A stretch of DNA of 64,000 nucleotides from Clostridium disporicum (GTDB lineage Bacteria > Bacillota > Clostridia > Clostridiales > Clostridiaceae). Position numbers and translations under genes: made by a program. Shown here piece after piece: positions 25,557-33,784 of the stretch. The stretch spans positions 1-64,000 of the forward strand of contig NZ_CYZX01000004.1 in assembly GCF_001405015.1 (NCBI RefSeq), read 5' to 3'. The notes under the pieces are model-generated. The model saw only the letters and a program-made list of their open reading frames with translations, was not told where the DNA came from and made no database searches. Each line of letters opens with the position of its first letter. The stretch's first letter is position 1.

Positions 25557-25745
25557 ATAAAAGCAACAAGCAAGCTTCATAGTGAAAAGTCGACTTCATC
25601 GAGGTGAAAATGCTACTATCGTAGCAGTGAAAGGTGTTAATATATATACTTTTCACTATTGCATAGGCAACATTTTAACTGTAACGTCAATGAGTTTTTC
25701 CCTTTTGACGAAGTCAAACTTTTCACTAAAGTGCTTCGAATTTTA
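25557..25745. repeat. Palindrome array filling a second convergent junction
   Basis: Between the convergent MerR and aspD stops lie TCGAC-TTC-ATCGA, TGCTAC-TATC-GTAGCA, TTGC-ATAG-GCAA and TTGAC-GAA-GTCAA. On the left the linkers are GTGAAAAG, GGTGAAAA and GTGAAAGG; on the right they are CTTTTCAC or TTTTCCC, so linker orientation flips in the middle. Design and some stems match the array at 7801-8040. There is no separate conventional terminator for either gene, so the array probably serves as one. Confidence 0.75.
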
Positions 25746-25746
25746 T

Positions 25747-27387
25747 TTAAATAGAAACGTTTATTGAATTTATTAGATTATATTTAGTTGCTAAATTATC
25801 TAACATCTGATTTATCGAACTACCTATTATGTAGTAAGAGTCATCATTAAGGTTTGCTAAAGATACTCTTAATGACCACTCAGATGAAGCAAATCCATCT
25901 CCATTTAATAATATTATAGAGAAGTTATTAGCTAAAGTGTATATTATGTCTAATGGTCTATAGTTTGCTTCTATATATTCTGCAAAGCCATTATCATATT
26001 TTTCACGGGCTAAATCTAATAAGTTAAGTTCTGTATAATAAGCAGCATCATGAGGTTGATTTCTTAATTCCGTTTCAAGTCCATCAAATAATAATTTTTT
26101 ACGATTTTTACATATTTCCTTTGTTAAGCTTTTATAATTATTATCTGTATCAATTAATGCAAAAGCACAGAAAAATGCCATTTGAACTTGCTGTGGAGTA
26201 GAAAGACCTGCTGTATGATTTAATGCAACTTGTCTACTATCAGCAACGATTCTATCAATAAAAGGAAGACTTTCAGGCTTTAAAGATAAATGAGTATATC
26301 TTTCATTAAGTCTTGCTTTTGTTTCGCTTGAAAGCTCGCTTAATAGCTTATTGTATATATTATATTGATTTAGCATTATAGCACCAAGTCTCCATCCTGT
26401 TACACCAAAGTATTTAGAAAGAGAATATACGGCTAAGGTATTATAAGGTAAATCTGCTATTAATGAAGTAAAGTTATCTACAAAAGTACAGTATACATCA
26501 TCAGTAATAATCATAAGGTTAGGATTATGATTATTTACTATATCTATAAGATTTTCTTTACATTCATCACTTAAAGCTATTGAAGCAGGGTTATTTGGAT
26601 TTACTACGAAGACTACTTTAATATCTGTATCTTTAAGCTTGTCTAATTCGCTTTTAGGAAATTGGAAAGTTGAATAACCTTCTGAATCTACTTCATTAGC
26701 ATGAATATTAACTACTTCAAAGTTATAGTTTGGTAAGTGAGGTATTTCTAAATACGGAGTAAAAATTGGTGTCATAAGTGCAATTTTATCACCAGGATTT
26801 AAAAGTGAGTTTGCAACTAGTGAATCGAAAATATAACACATAGCAGCAGTTCCACCCTCTACTGCAAAAACATCGAATTCGCTTTCAAAGGATTTATTTT
26901 GACATAATTCCTTCATTAAGTAGTTATGTACAATCTTTTCGATATGTGTAAGCATTCTATCAGGAAATGGATAATTATCACCTATAATTGCGTCAGTAAG
27001 TTCAAAAATAAAGTTATCTTTATCAAAATATAAAACATTAGAACCATAATTTATTATATCTTTTAAAAGCTCAATTCCAGGAGCAGAGTTGTTTGATTCT
27101 ATAAATTCTTTAAATCTTTTTGCAATGCCATTTCTTTGAACCATTCCAGCAAGATCAGATATATTCCAAGTTCTTTTAGTTTCTTGAACAGCAAATTGAC
27201 CAAAAGTAAAAAATGCTTCACGTGGAGTTGCGGCAGTCCAGTTAGGATTACCTCTACCAGCATCTAAAATGTTATTATTATTCTTTTTAGCTACGGAAAT
27301 AAGCTTGTCTTTAAATTCAAAAGGACTTATCTTACCATATATTCTAGAAAGTTCTTCTTTTGTTAATGTTGTATCCAAAATGAACAT
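25747..27387 (-). CDS. aspD: Bifunctional aspartate transaminase / aspartate 4-decarboxylase
   Basis: 546 residues, the length of AspD rather than of ordinary aspartate aminotransferases. PLP-fold motifs: DAGRGNPNWTAATPREAFF near residue 42, VVFVVNPNNPASIALS, ITDDVYCTFVD and the Schiff-base lysine in SLSKYFGVTGWRLGA. The enzyme converts aspartate to alanine and CO2 and also transaminates. With an aspartate/alanine antiporter it can create proton motive force, but no antiporter gene is in this window. GGAGA precedes the ATG. The gene ends next to the convergent palindrome array. Confidence 0.9.
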   Translation of the reverse strand: MFILDTTLTKEELSRIYGKISPFEFKDKLISVAKKNNNNILDAGRGNPNWTAATPREAFFTFGQFAVQETKRTWNISDLAGMVQRNGIAKRFKEFIESNNSAPGIELLKDIINYGSNVLYFDKDNFIFELTDAIIGDNYPFPDRMLTHIEKIVHNYLMKELCQNKSFESEFDVFAVEGGTAAMCYIFDSLVANSLLNPGDKIALMTPIFTPYLEIPHLPNYNFEVVNIHANEVDSEGYSTFQFPKSELDKLKDTDIKVVFVVNPNNPASIALSDECKENLIDIVNNHNPNLMIITDDVYCTFVDNFTSLIADLPYNTLAVYSLSKYFGVTGWRLGAIMLNQYNIYNKLLSELSSETKARLNERYTHLSLKPESLPFIDRIVADSRQVALNHTAGLSTPQQVQMAFFCAFALIDTDNNYKSLTKEICKNRKKLLFDGLETELRNQPHDAAYYTELNLLDLAREKYDNGFAEYIEANYRPLDIIYTLANNFSIILLNGDGFASSEWSLRVSLANLNDDSYYIIGSSINQMLDNLATKYNLINSINVSI

Positions 27388-27616
27388 CTCCTTATATACT
27401 AAATATTATTAAATTATTATTATTTTTACACATTTATATATTTTATAATAAATTAATAAAAAATTATAGATAAAACATTAAATTTTAAAATTCATAATAA
27501 AGGCAAATATACAGGTAAAATCCTTATTATATTTTTAATAGATAGTGTATAATAATATTATTACTAGAAAAAGAGAATGAAATTTAATACCTGCTATGCG
27601 GGAAGGGGATATGTAA

Positions 27617-28177
27617 ATGTTAATTAATACACATTTGATTATAGGAGAATTTTGTTTTAATCTATGTAATGAAAAATATGATTTAATGCTTAATAAAAGA
27701 AAGTTTTTATATGGATGTATTGAACCAGATTTGCATAAAAGAAAAAATAAGATAAAACATACTTATACAGTATCTAAAGAAAAGATGAAGGAATATAATG
27801 ACCTAATAGAAAATGGTAATATGAATACAGATGAAATATCTTTTACATTAGGAAGGATAGCTCATTATATTGCTGATTGCTTTTGTAAATATCATTTAGA
27901 AGAGTACTATGGAAAAGATATGGCTAAGCATTTTATGTATGAAGTAACACTGCATAAAAAACTAAAGAATATTTTAAGATACAAACAAGAGATTTTTGAT
28001 AATGTTTTAGATAATATGAAAGAAGATAGAGATTATTTAGAAGAGCTTAATATTAATAGAGAAAGCTATCTTTCATTAGATGAAGATTGTATAAATGATA
28101 TATATTTTACAATTAAAACTACATGCTATCTTTTATATATGACACAAGTTTATTTTGGCAATCTAGTAATGGCGTAA
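27617..28177 (+). CDS. Zinc-dependent phospholipase C-like protein
   Basis: 186 residues. Conserved metal-ligand residues of the PF00882 fold are visible: INTHLIIGEFC at the N-terminus, LYGCIEPDLH, GRIAHYIADCFCKYH (about 80-94) and LHKKLKNILRY. There is no signal peptide, so it is cytoplasmic, unlike the secreted alpha-toxin type. Its substrate is unknown. GGGAAGGGG precedes the ATG and a strong terminator follows. Confidence 0.78.
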   Translation: MLINTHLIIGEFCFNLCNEKYDLMLNKRKFLYGCIEPDLHKRKNKIKHTYTVSKEKMKEYNDLIENGNMNTDEISFTLGRIAHYIADCFCKYHLEEYYGKDMAKHFMYEVTLHKKLKNILRYKQEIFDNVLDNMKEDRDYLEELNINRESYLSLDEDCINDIYFTIKTTCYLLYMTQVYFGNLVMA

Positions 28178-28218
28178 ATTATATATAAAATTTGTTTAAA
28201 AGATAAGGTTACAATAAT

Positions 28219-28257
28219 AAAAAGCTCCAGCATATATAAATTATGCTGGAGCTTTTT
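28219..28257 (+). terminator. Intrinsic terminator
   Basis: AAAGCTCCAGCATA (28221-28234) pairs with TATGCTGGAGCTTT, followed by a T-run. Confidence 0.88.
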
Positions 28258-28426
28258 GAGGAGATAAATTTTCTTAAAAGACAATCTAATATACATGATA
28301 TTAGAACTAATTGTGGAACGATTTAACAAAAAAATAAAAATGAAATTTATTTATATTTGTTAAATTTGGTGGTATACTCACTATGAAATATAATTAATCA
28401 AAAGAAAAATTAAAAGGGGATAACAG

Positions 28427-29173
28427 ATGGATTTAAGTCAAGTAATATCATTTGCAATTATAGTAATGTGTGCATATTTTATTGAAGGTCTTATTGGGTT
28501 TGGTGGAACTATAATGGCATTACCTATTGCATCAGCTATAGCTGGTTTAAAAGTTACTGTACCAGTAATGACTATAGTAGTATTAATAGCTTCAGTGGTT
28601 ATAGCAATAAGAGACTTCAAGTATATAAATAAAAAAGAGTTTATTAAAATAACTTCATTAATGGTATTAGGTTTACCTATAGGAATGTGGTTATTTTCAT
28701 CATTACCAGAGAGACCTTTGAAAATAGCACTTGGTTTATTTATGATTATTGTGGCTATAAGAGGTTTATATGATGGTAGAAAAAAAGTGGAAGAAAATGT
28801 AGAGAAAATTAAAAGTAGGTATATTGGGATTATACATAATATTGTACTTTTTCTAGGTGGAATAGTACATGGAGCATTTACTTGTGGAGGTCCTTTTGTA
28901 GTAGTATATGCAACTGCAAATATAAAAGATAAATCAAGTTTTAGAGCAACTTTATGTGCTTTATGGGCAACACTAAATGCAATTATGTTATCTATAAACA
29001 TATTTAGAGGTGAAATAACCTCGGGTATAGTAACGATGTCTTTAATAACAATGATATTTGTAATTGTTGCTATAGTAGTAAGTAATATAGTACATAAAAA
29101 GATAAAGGGAGATTCATTTACAAAGTTTGTATATGTAGCTTTATTTATTTCAGGAATTTTGATGATGATGTAA
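28427..29173 (+). CDS. Sulfite exporter TauE/SafE family membrane protein
   Basis: 248 residues with about eight membrane spans in two repeated halves. The family glycine motifs GLIGFGGTIMALPIA (about 21-35) and GGIVHGAFTCGGPFVVVYA (about 144-162) occupy matching places in the halves. Family members export sulfite, sulfoacetate or other small organic anions; the substrate here is unknown. AAAAGGGG precedes the ATG. Terminator follows directly. Confidence 0.85.
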   Translation: MDLSQVISFAIIVMCAYFIEGLIGFGGTIMALPIASAIAGLKVTVPVMTIVVLIASVVIAIRDFKYINKKEFIKITSLMVLGLPIGMWLFSSLPERPLKIALGLFMIIVAIRGLYDGRKKVEENVEKIKSRYIGIIHNIVLFLGGIVHGAFTCGGPFVVVYATANIKDKSSFRATLCALWATLNAIMLSINIFRGEITSGIVTMSLITMIFVIVAIVVSNIVHKKIKGDSFTKFVYVALFISGILMMM

Positions 29174-29200
29174 AGAAGAGTGCTGGAAGGCACTCTTTTT
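29174..29200 (+). terminator. Intrinsic terminator of the TauE/SafE gene
   Basis: AGAGTGC (29177-29183) pairs with GCACTCT across a 6-base loop, followed by a T-run. The remaining sequence to 29488 is AT-rich leader; apart from a weak possible promoter (TTGGCT, 17 bases, TACTAT around 29404) I see nothing in it. Confidence 0.8.
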
Positions 29201-29488
29201 AATCTGCTAATGTTATCGCTGTTATTTCTTCGTATATATCAGAAGTTTTAGATGCATATTTTTTCTATGATTCAATATTTCTTTTGTATTGTTACTATGC
29301 ATAAATTTCTTACATTTCGCAATAAATAATATATATTATTTGTAAAAATGCTAATAAAATTCTAATACAAATTATGTTTGAGAAATAATTATGTATACAT
29401 CCATTGGCTTGTTATAGTATGATATATACTATTGAATAAGATAGTAGGGATATATACATATCAAAATTTCTTAATAAGGAGAAAAGAA

Positions 29489-30124
29489 ATGGCTAGAAAT
29501 AATAGTGCTAAAGGAAATTTTCATTACAACAAAGTTGAAAAGATGAATAAAAATTTTATGTATAATAATTTAGCTAGGAGTAATTGTTATGCTAGTAGCT
29601 TTGCTGGATCAAACTTTAATTTTGTAAGTTTTAGAGGAGCTCACTTTAAGTCATGTGATTTTTATGGATGTACTTTTAAAGGAGCAGAATTTATAGGAAC
29701 TAATCTTAAAAATAGTAAGTTTAGACATGCAAAATTTGAAAATACTATTTTTGAAGAAGTAAATTTAGATAATGTAGACTTTAGAGATGCAGAATTTAAA
29801 GATGTTATATTTGTTGGGTGTGATTTAAGTAAATGTACTAATATGGGAATTGATGCATTAAATATTACTATATTTGATGAGATACCTGAATTAAATATAA
29901 GTGAAGAATTAGAAGCTGCTATAAATAAGGCTATGACAAATAAATATATTAAAGCATCTAGAGTGTTAGATACTAAGGAAGGTAAGATAAATCCGGTAAA
30001 GATTTATTTGCTTGAAAAACAATTTACTGAGGAAGAATTAATAAAAGGATTTAATGATATGATAGAAGAAATAGATAGAGAGTTTCATACATTAAGCTAT
30101 TTATTAAGATTTTTTAGAGGATAA
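29489..30124 (+). CDS. Pentapeptide repeat protein
   Basis: 211 residues from the ATG at 29489, which has AAGGAG at the right distance. Residues about 25-120 form tandem A(D/N)LXX-like pentapeptides with F or L at the centre of each turn (FVSFRGAHFKSCDFYGCTF, AEFIGTNLKNSKFRHAKFEN, VDFRDAEFKDVIF). This predicts a right-handed square beta-helix of about four turns. The C-terminal 80 residues are charged and helical. Some such proteins mimic DNA and protect gyrase; nothing here proves that. Confidence 0.82.
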   Translation: MARNNSAKGNFHYNKVEKMNKNFMYNNLARSNCYASSFAGSNFNFVSFRGAHFKSCDFYGCTFKGAEFIGTNLKNSKFRHAKFENTIFEEVNLDNVDFRDAEFKDVIFVGCDLSKCTNMGIDALNITIFDEIPELNISEELEAAINKAMTNKYIKASRVLDTKEGKINPVKIYLLEKQFTEEELIKGFNDMIEEIDREFHTLSYLLRFFRG

Positions 30125-30153
30125 TACAAAGTATTAAAATATAAAATGATGAG

Positions 30154-30196
30154 TTGCTGTAGATTTTTACCATATAAAAAACTACAGCTTTTTTTT
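30154..30196 (+). terminator. Intrinsic terminator
   Basis: GCTGTAG (30156-30162) and CTACAGC (30182-30188), followed by a long T-run. Confidence 0.75.
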
Positions 30197-30269
30197 ATAA
30201 AAAATAATATAGAGTTTATTATTGTAATATATATATATAGTAAACAGACTTTGATTTAATATAACTACA

Positions 30270-30318
30270 TTGACAAGTAAAAGGTATAAATGTAAAATAT
30301 AAACAGGAAACGATTTCA
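30270..30318 (+). promoter_or_regulatory. Promoter and cre site of the PTS IIB gene
   Basis: TTGACA (30270-30275), 17 bases, TAAAAT (30293-30298). Six bases further, AGGAAACGATTTCA (30305-30318) fits the CcpA cre consensus with one mismatch. A cre at the start of transcription normally represses. Confidence 0.65.
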
Positions 30319-30350
30319 GGAATTTCTTGAGACGATGGGGGATAGGATTT

Positions 30351-30659
30351 ATGAAAAAAATATTATTAGTATGCGAAGCAGGAATGTCAACAAGTATCTT
30401 ACTTAGTAAAATGAGAGAATACGTTAAAGTGAAAAAGGTTGATATCGATATTAAAGCTTTACCGATAACAGAGTGTGAAGAGGTAATAAATGATGTTGAC
30501 ATAGTTTTACTATCACCACAAGTTAGATTTCAAATGCCACAAGTTAATGCATTAGTTAATGGAAGAGTTCCAGTAAAAGTAATAGATGTAATACTATATG
30601 GAATGATGAACGAAAAAGCTATATTAGATCAAGTACTAAACTTATTAGACAAAAAATAG
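30351..30659 (+). CDS. PTS lactose/cellobiose-type IIB component
   Basis: 102 residues, the standard IIB length; start ATG at 30351 with GGGGGATAGG upstream. The phospho-cysteine loop is plain: ILLVCEAGMSTSILLSKM (Cys at residue 8). The rest follows the IIB fold, with VLLSPQVRFQM. It accepts phosphate from IIA and passes it to the sugar bound by IIC. No IIA or IIC gene adjoins it; a terminator follows. A IIC gene of the same class lies 3.1 kb downstream and has a cre site in the same position. Confidence 0.88.
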   Translation: MKKILLVCEAGMSTSILLSKMREYVKVKKVDIDIKALPITECEEVINDVDIVLLSPQVRFQMPQVNALVNGRVPVKVIDVILYGMMNEKAILDQVLNLLDKK

Positions 30660-30674
30660 AATATATGAATTTAT

Positions 30675-30710
30675 TAAAACATTTGCTGGTATTAGCAAAT
30701 GTTTTTCTAT
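30675..30710 (+). terminator. Intrinsic terminator of the PTS IIB gene
   Basis: AAACATTTGCT (30677-30687) pairs with AGCAAATGTTT (30693-30703), then a T-run. Confidence 0.85.
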
Positions 30711-30808
30711 TAGTGGAATAAAATAGTAAATATAATTTGTGTAAATGTTTGTAATGATTTGGTTAAAATGATAAGATAAAAGCCTAATTCTTATGAGGAG
30801 GATAGCTT

Positions 30809-31780
30809 ATGAAAATAAAGGACGATATATATGGTGACTTTGAAATAGAAGGTGTTTTAGAAGAGTTAATAAATACTAAAGAATTTCAAAGATTAAAAAA
30901 TATTCATCAAGGTGGTGCAAGCTATCTTGTAAATCCAAATTGGAATGTTACTAGATATGAGCATTCAGTAGGAACGATGCTACTTATTAAGAAGATGAAT
31001 GGAACTATAGAAGAACAAATTGCTGGATTATTACATGATATTTCACATACTGCATTTTCTCATGTGGTTGATTTTGCATTAAATAAAAGTAATGAAGATT
31101 ATCATGAAGAGATTTATGAAAAAATAATAGAAAATTCAGGTATACCTGAAATCCTTATAAAACATGGGTATGATTATAAGGATATACTATATAATGAAAA
31201 GAAATGGACTATATTAGAAAGATCAGCTCCAGATTTATGTGCAGATAGAATAGATTATACTTTAAGAGATATGTACTCTTATGGATATATTTCATTAGTT
31301 GCAATAAAAAATTTCTTAGAAAGTTTACAGGTTATAGATGGAGAAATAATTATTACTACTATAAATGCAGCAGAATGGTTCGTAAATACTTATTATAAGG
31401 AGGTAATAGGATTTTTCTTAAATCCATTAAATATATATGCTTATAATAGATTATCAAATGCTTTAAAAGTAGCTTTAGATAATGATATTATAACTTTAGA
31501 AGATTTACTTCAGGATGATAATTATGTTTTAAATATATTAAAAAATTCTAAAAATCAAGAAATAAGAAGTTTGATTCAATCATTAAATTATAATGTAGAT
31601 GTTATTGAGAATAAAGAAGAGTATGATATACATCAGGTTAATAAGTTAAGAATTATTGACCCTACAGTTATAATAGATGGAGTTATAAGTAAATCCTCTG
31701 AAAAGTCACCGTTAATTAAAATATTAACCCAGCAAGCATTACAAAAATCAAGAGAAGGTGTATTTGTAAAGTTTAATTAA
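30809..31780 (+). CDS. HD domain phosphohydrolase-like protein
   Basis: 323 residues. Metal-binding residues are visible as R-x-x-H-S-V-G (TRYEHSVGTM, about 48-57), the HD pair in LLHDISHTAFSHVVDF (about 73-88) and the later LCADRIDYTLRDM with conserved Asp. This arrangement is that of dNTPase/HD superfamily phosphohydrolases of the YdhJ type. The nucleotide substrate is not deducible. GAGGAGG precedes the ATG; the gene stands alone before a bidirectional terminator. Confidence 0.82.
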   Translation: MKIKDDIYGDFEIEGVLEELINTKEFQRLKNIHQGGASYLVNPNWNVTRYEHSVGTMLLIKKMNGTIEEQIAGLLHDISHTAFSHVVDFALNKSNEDYHEEIYEKIIENSGIPEILIKHGYDYKDILYNEKKWTILERSAPDLCADRIDYTLRDMYSYGYISLVAIKNFLESLQVIDGEIIITTINAAEWFVNTYYKEVIGFFLNPLNIYAYNRLSNALKVALDNDIITLEDLLQDDNYVLNILKNSKNQEIRSLIQSLNYNVDVIENKEEYDIHQVNKLRIIDPTVIIDGVISKSSEKSPLIKILTQQALQKSREGVFVKFN

Positions 31781-31807
31781 AGTGCGAAAAATTTTCGCAC
31801 TTTTTTA
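31781..31807. terminator. Bidirectional terminator
   Basis: AGTGCGAAAA and TTTTCGCACT form a 10-bp stem with almost no loop and T-runs on both sides, between converging genes. Confidence 0.82.
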
Positions 31808-31819
31808 ATTACTATCTTA

Positions 31820-32566
31820 TTATAGGGCTTTTGTATAAAGTTCTGCCCAAACAGGAAAGAATCCAGAATTAATAGCCACATTTTGAGAGATAAAATGAGT
31901 TTCTACAGTTCCGTAGAAAGGAACTTTACCTCTATTTAATACTTCATTTTTTAATAAGGTTACAAGAGTAGTAGCAATCCCTTTTCCTCTATATTCAGGA
32001 AAAACGTCAATTCCGATTTGCCACATGGTATCACTATCTGCACTAGCTCCAGCCATTCCTAACATAGTATCTCCATCAAAAGCTGCCACTGCAAGAATAT
32101 CAGGGTGATTTTTATCAAAAGCAAAGGCTTCACCAAATCTATCATCATTTGTAAATTGATTAATCTCTTCTTTTTCATACCATTTTATAGAGAAGTGAAT
32201 TTCAATTTTTTCATTCATTGTTTTAGGAAGGTAATAATGATGTATATCAGCAATTTCGTGGCCAAACTCTCTAAGTTTAGTATCTATAGCTTTTAATTTT
32301 GGGTATTCAGAAAGCCAGGCAGCATCTATAGTTAAAAGATTTTCTTTACACCAAGGAATAATTTTAGGATCAGCTGAAATAAAAGCTTTACCATTAAAGC
32401 ATAGTATTTTTAAAAAGCATCCATCATTGTCATATATTCTTCTACCAGAAATAAGACTATTTTCAGTAATTATATTAGTATCTTTAGTAATATCATAATC
32501 TTTAAAATTATAGTCTAATGCAAATTGGGCTTTAGCAATTTGTAAAATTTCATTTTTAGTAAGCAT
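31820..32566 (-). CDS. GNAT family N-acetyltransferase
   Basis: 248 residues. The GNAT domain is C-terminal (about 140-248): MWQIGIDVFPEYRGKGIATTLVTLLKNEVL is the acetyl-CoA site, followed by YGTVETHFISQNVAINSGFFP. The N-terminal 130 residues form a separate domain with no clear function. Convergent with the HD gene; a weak GGATG lies before the ATG. Substrate unknown. Confidence 0.82.
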   Translation of the reverse strand: MLTKNEILQIAKAQFALDYNFKDYDITKDTNIITENSLISGRRIYDNDGCFLKILCFNGKAFISADPKIIPWCKENLLTIDAAWLSEYPKLKAIDTKLREFGHEIADIHHYYLPKTMNEKIEIHFSIKWYEKEEINQFTNDDRFGEAFAFDKNHPDILAVAAFDGDTMLGMAGASADSDTMWQIGIDVFPEYRGKGIATTLVTLLKNEVLNRGKVPFYGTVETHFISQNVAINSGFFPVWAELYTKAL

Positions 32567-32740
32567 ATAATCAACATCCTTTATTGGTATTTATTAATCT
32601 ATAAACTAATTCTAACACAATTAAATGTAATATATTACAAAAAATGGTTGAAAGTTAACAAGGTTTATGTATAATAGAAATAATACAAACTTAGATATTA
32701 ATTTTGCATGAGAATTATTAAGTAATAGGGGTGAAGGGGT

Positions 32741-33511
32741 ATGATGAAATTAGATGAGATTTATGAGTATTTCAATGAGGAAAAAAGATTGAATACTTCA
32801 AATGCAAGTAGTATAGAATTTATAACTACTACAAACTTTATAGACAAGTATTTAAAAGAAGATTCAAAAATATTAGATATAGGAGCTGCTACTGGAGCTT
32901 ATAGTTTGCACTATGCATCAAAGGGATATGATGTTACGTCTGTTGAACCAGTAAAGAGAAATATTGATATATTAAAATCAAATGTTACTGGAGATATGAA
33001 TATAAAAGTTCATCAAGGAAATGCATTGGATTTATCATATCTTGAGGATAATAGTTTTGATATAGTTTTATGCTTTGGACCTTTATATCATTTAAAGAGT
33101 GATGAAGATAAATTAACAGCTATTAAAGAAAGTAAAAGGGTATGTAAGAAAGATGGTAAAATATTATTTGCTTATCTTTCAAATGATATGGTCTTTGTTA
33201 CTGAAACTTTTATTTATAATACTAAAAATCACTTATTAGGTGATGAGTATGATAAGGAAAGTTTTAAATTAATAGATGAAACTCCATTTTGTTTTATGAC
33301 AGTAGGAAAAATGGATGAATTAATGAGAAAGAGCAACTTAAATAAAGTTACACAGTTTGCAGCTGATGGGCTAGCTGAACTTATGGCTGATAAGATTAAT
33401 GAATTTAGTGAAGCTGAGTTTAATGAATGGATGAGATTTCATCTTTATACTTGTGAAAAGACAGAGTTATTAGGATATAGTAACCATATTGTCTTTGTTG
33501 CAAGTAAATAA
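32741..33511 (+). CDS. Class I SAM-dependent methyltransferase
   Basis: 256 residues. Motif I KILDIGAATGAYSLHYA (about 46-62) binds S-adenosylmethionine; VTSVEPVKRNIDIL (motif II) and FDIVLCFGPLYHL (motif IV) follow in order. Target is unknown (small molecule more likely than nucleic acid, given FGPLYHL). AGGGGTG precedes the ATG; a second ATG directly follows. Single-gene unit ended by a terminator. Confidence 0.85.
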   Translation: MMKLDEIYEYFNEEKRLNTSNASSIEFITTTNFIDKYLKEDSKILDIGAATGAYSLHYASKGYDVTSVEPVKRNIDILKSNVTGDMNIKVHQGNALDLSYLEDNSFDIVLCFGPLYHLKSDEDKLTAIKESKRVCKKDGKILFAYLSNDMVFVTETFIYNTKNHLLGDEYDKESFKLIDETPFCFMTVGKMDELMRKSNLNKVTQFAADGLAELMADKINEFSEAEFNEWMRFHLYTCEKTELLGYSNHIVFVASK

Positions 33512-33558
33512 AATCAAAAATTTATTATAAAATAAATGAATATTTAAGTTAATATACA

Positions 33559-33612
33559 TACTCTGAAATTGATTTCTTTAATAAAAAATTAATTTCAGAG
33601 TATTTTATTATT
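33559..33612 (+). terminator. Intrinsic terminator of the methyltransferase gene
   Basis: CTCTGAAATT (33561-33570) pairs with AATTTCAGAG (33591-33600), followed by T-rich DNA. Confidence 0.72.
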
Positions 33613-33738
33613 AAAATAATTATTTTAATAATAAAAGAATAACAAATAGATAAATTAGAATTAAGATAGTGATAAAAAATCCAAAAAAAGTATGGAAAAT
33701 TTTCCGAGAGTAGGAATTCAAATCTGGAATAAAATCCG

Positions 33739-33764
33739 TATAATAAAACTTGAAAACGTTATTA
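33739..33764 (+). promoter_or_regulatory. Promoter -10 and cre site of the PTS IIC operon
   Basis: TATAAT (33739-33744) is followed after six bases by TGAAAACGTTATTA (33751-33764), which fits the cre consensus with one mismatch. The spacing equals that at the PTS IIB gene. The -35 element is weak. Confidence 0.62.
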
Positions 33765-33784
33765 AAAATGAGGGGGAAATTAAA

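Noticed and set aside
28438..29193. Long antisense open frame over the TauE/SafE gene
   Set aside because: It mirrors a membrane-protein gene with AT-rich codons, has no ribosome site and its translation is low-complexity; the plus-strand protein has clear family motifs.
29201..29488. Possible small RNA gene before the pentapeptide protein
   Set aside because: Only AT-rich sequence without a stable stem or terminator; nothing beyond a weak promoter is seen.
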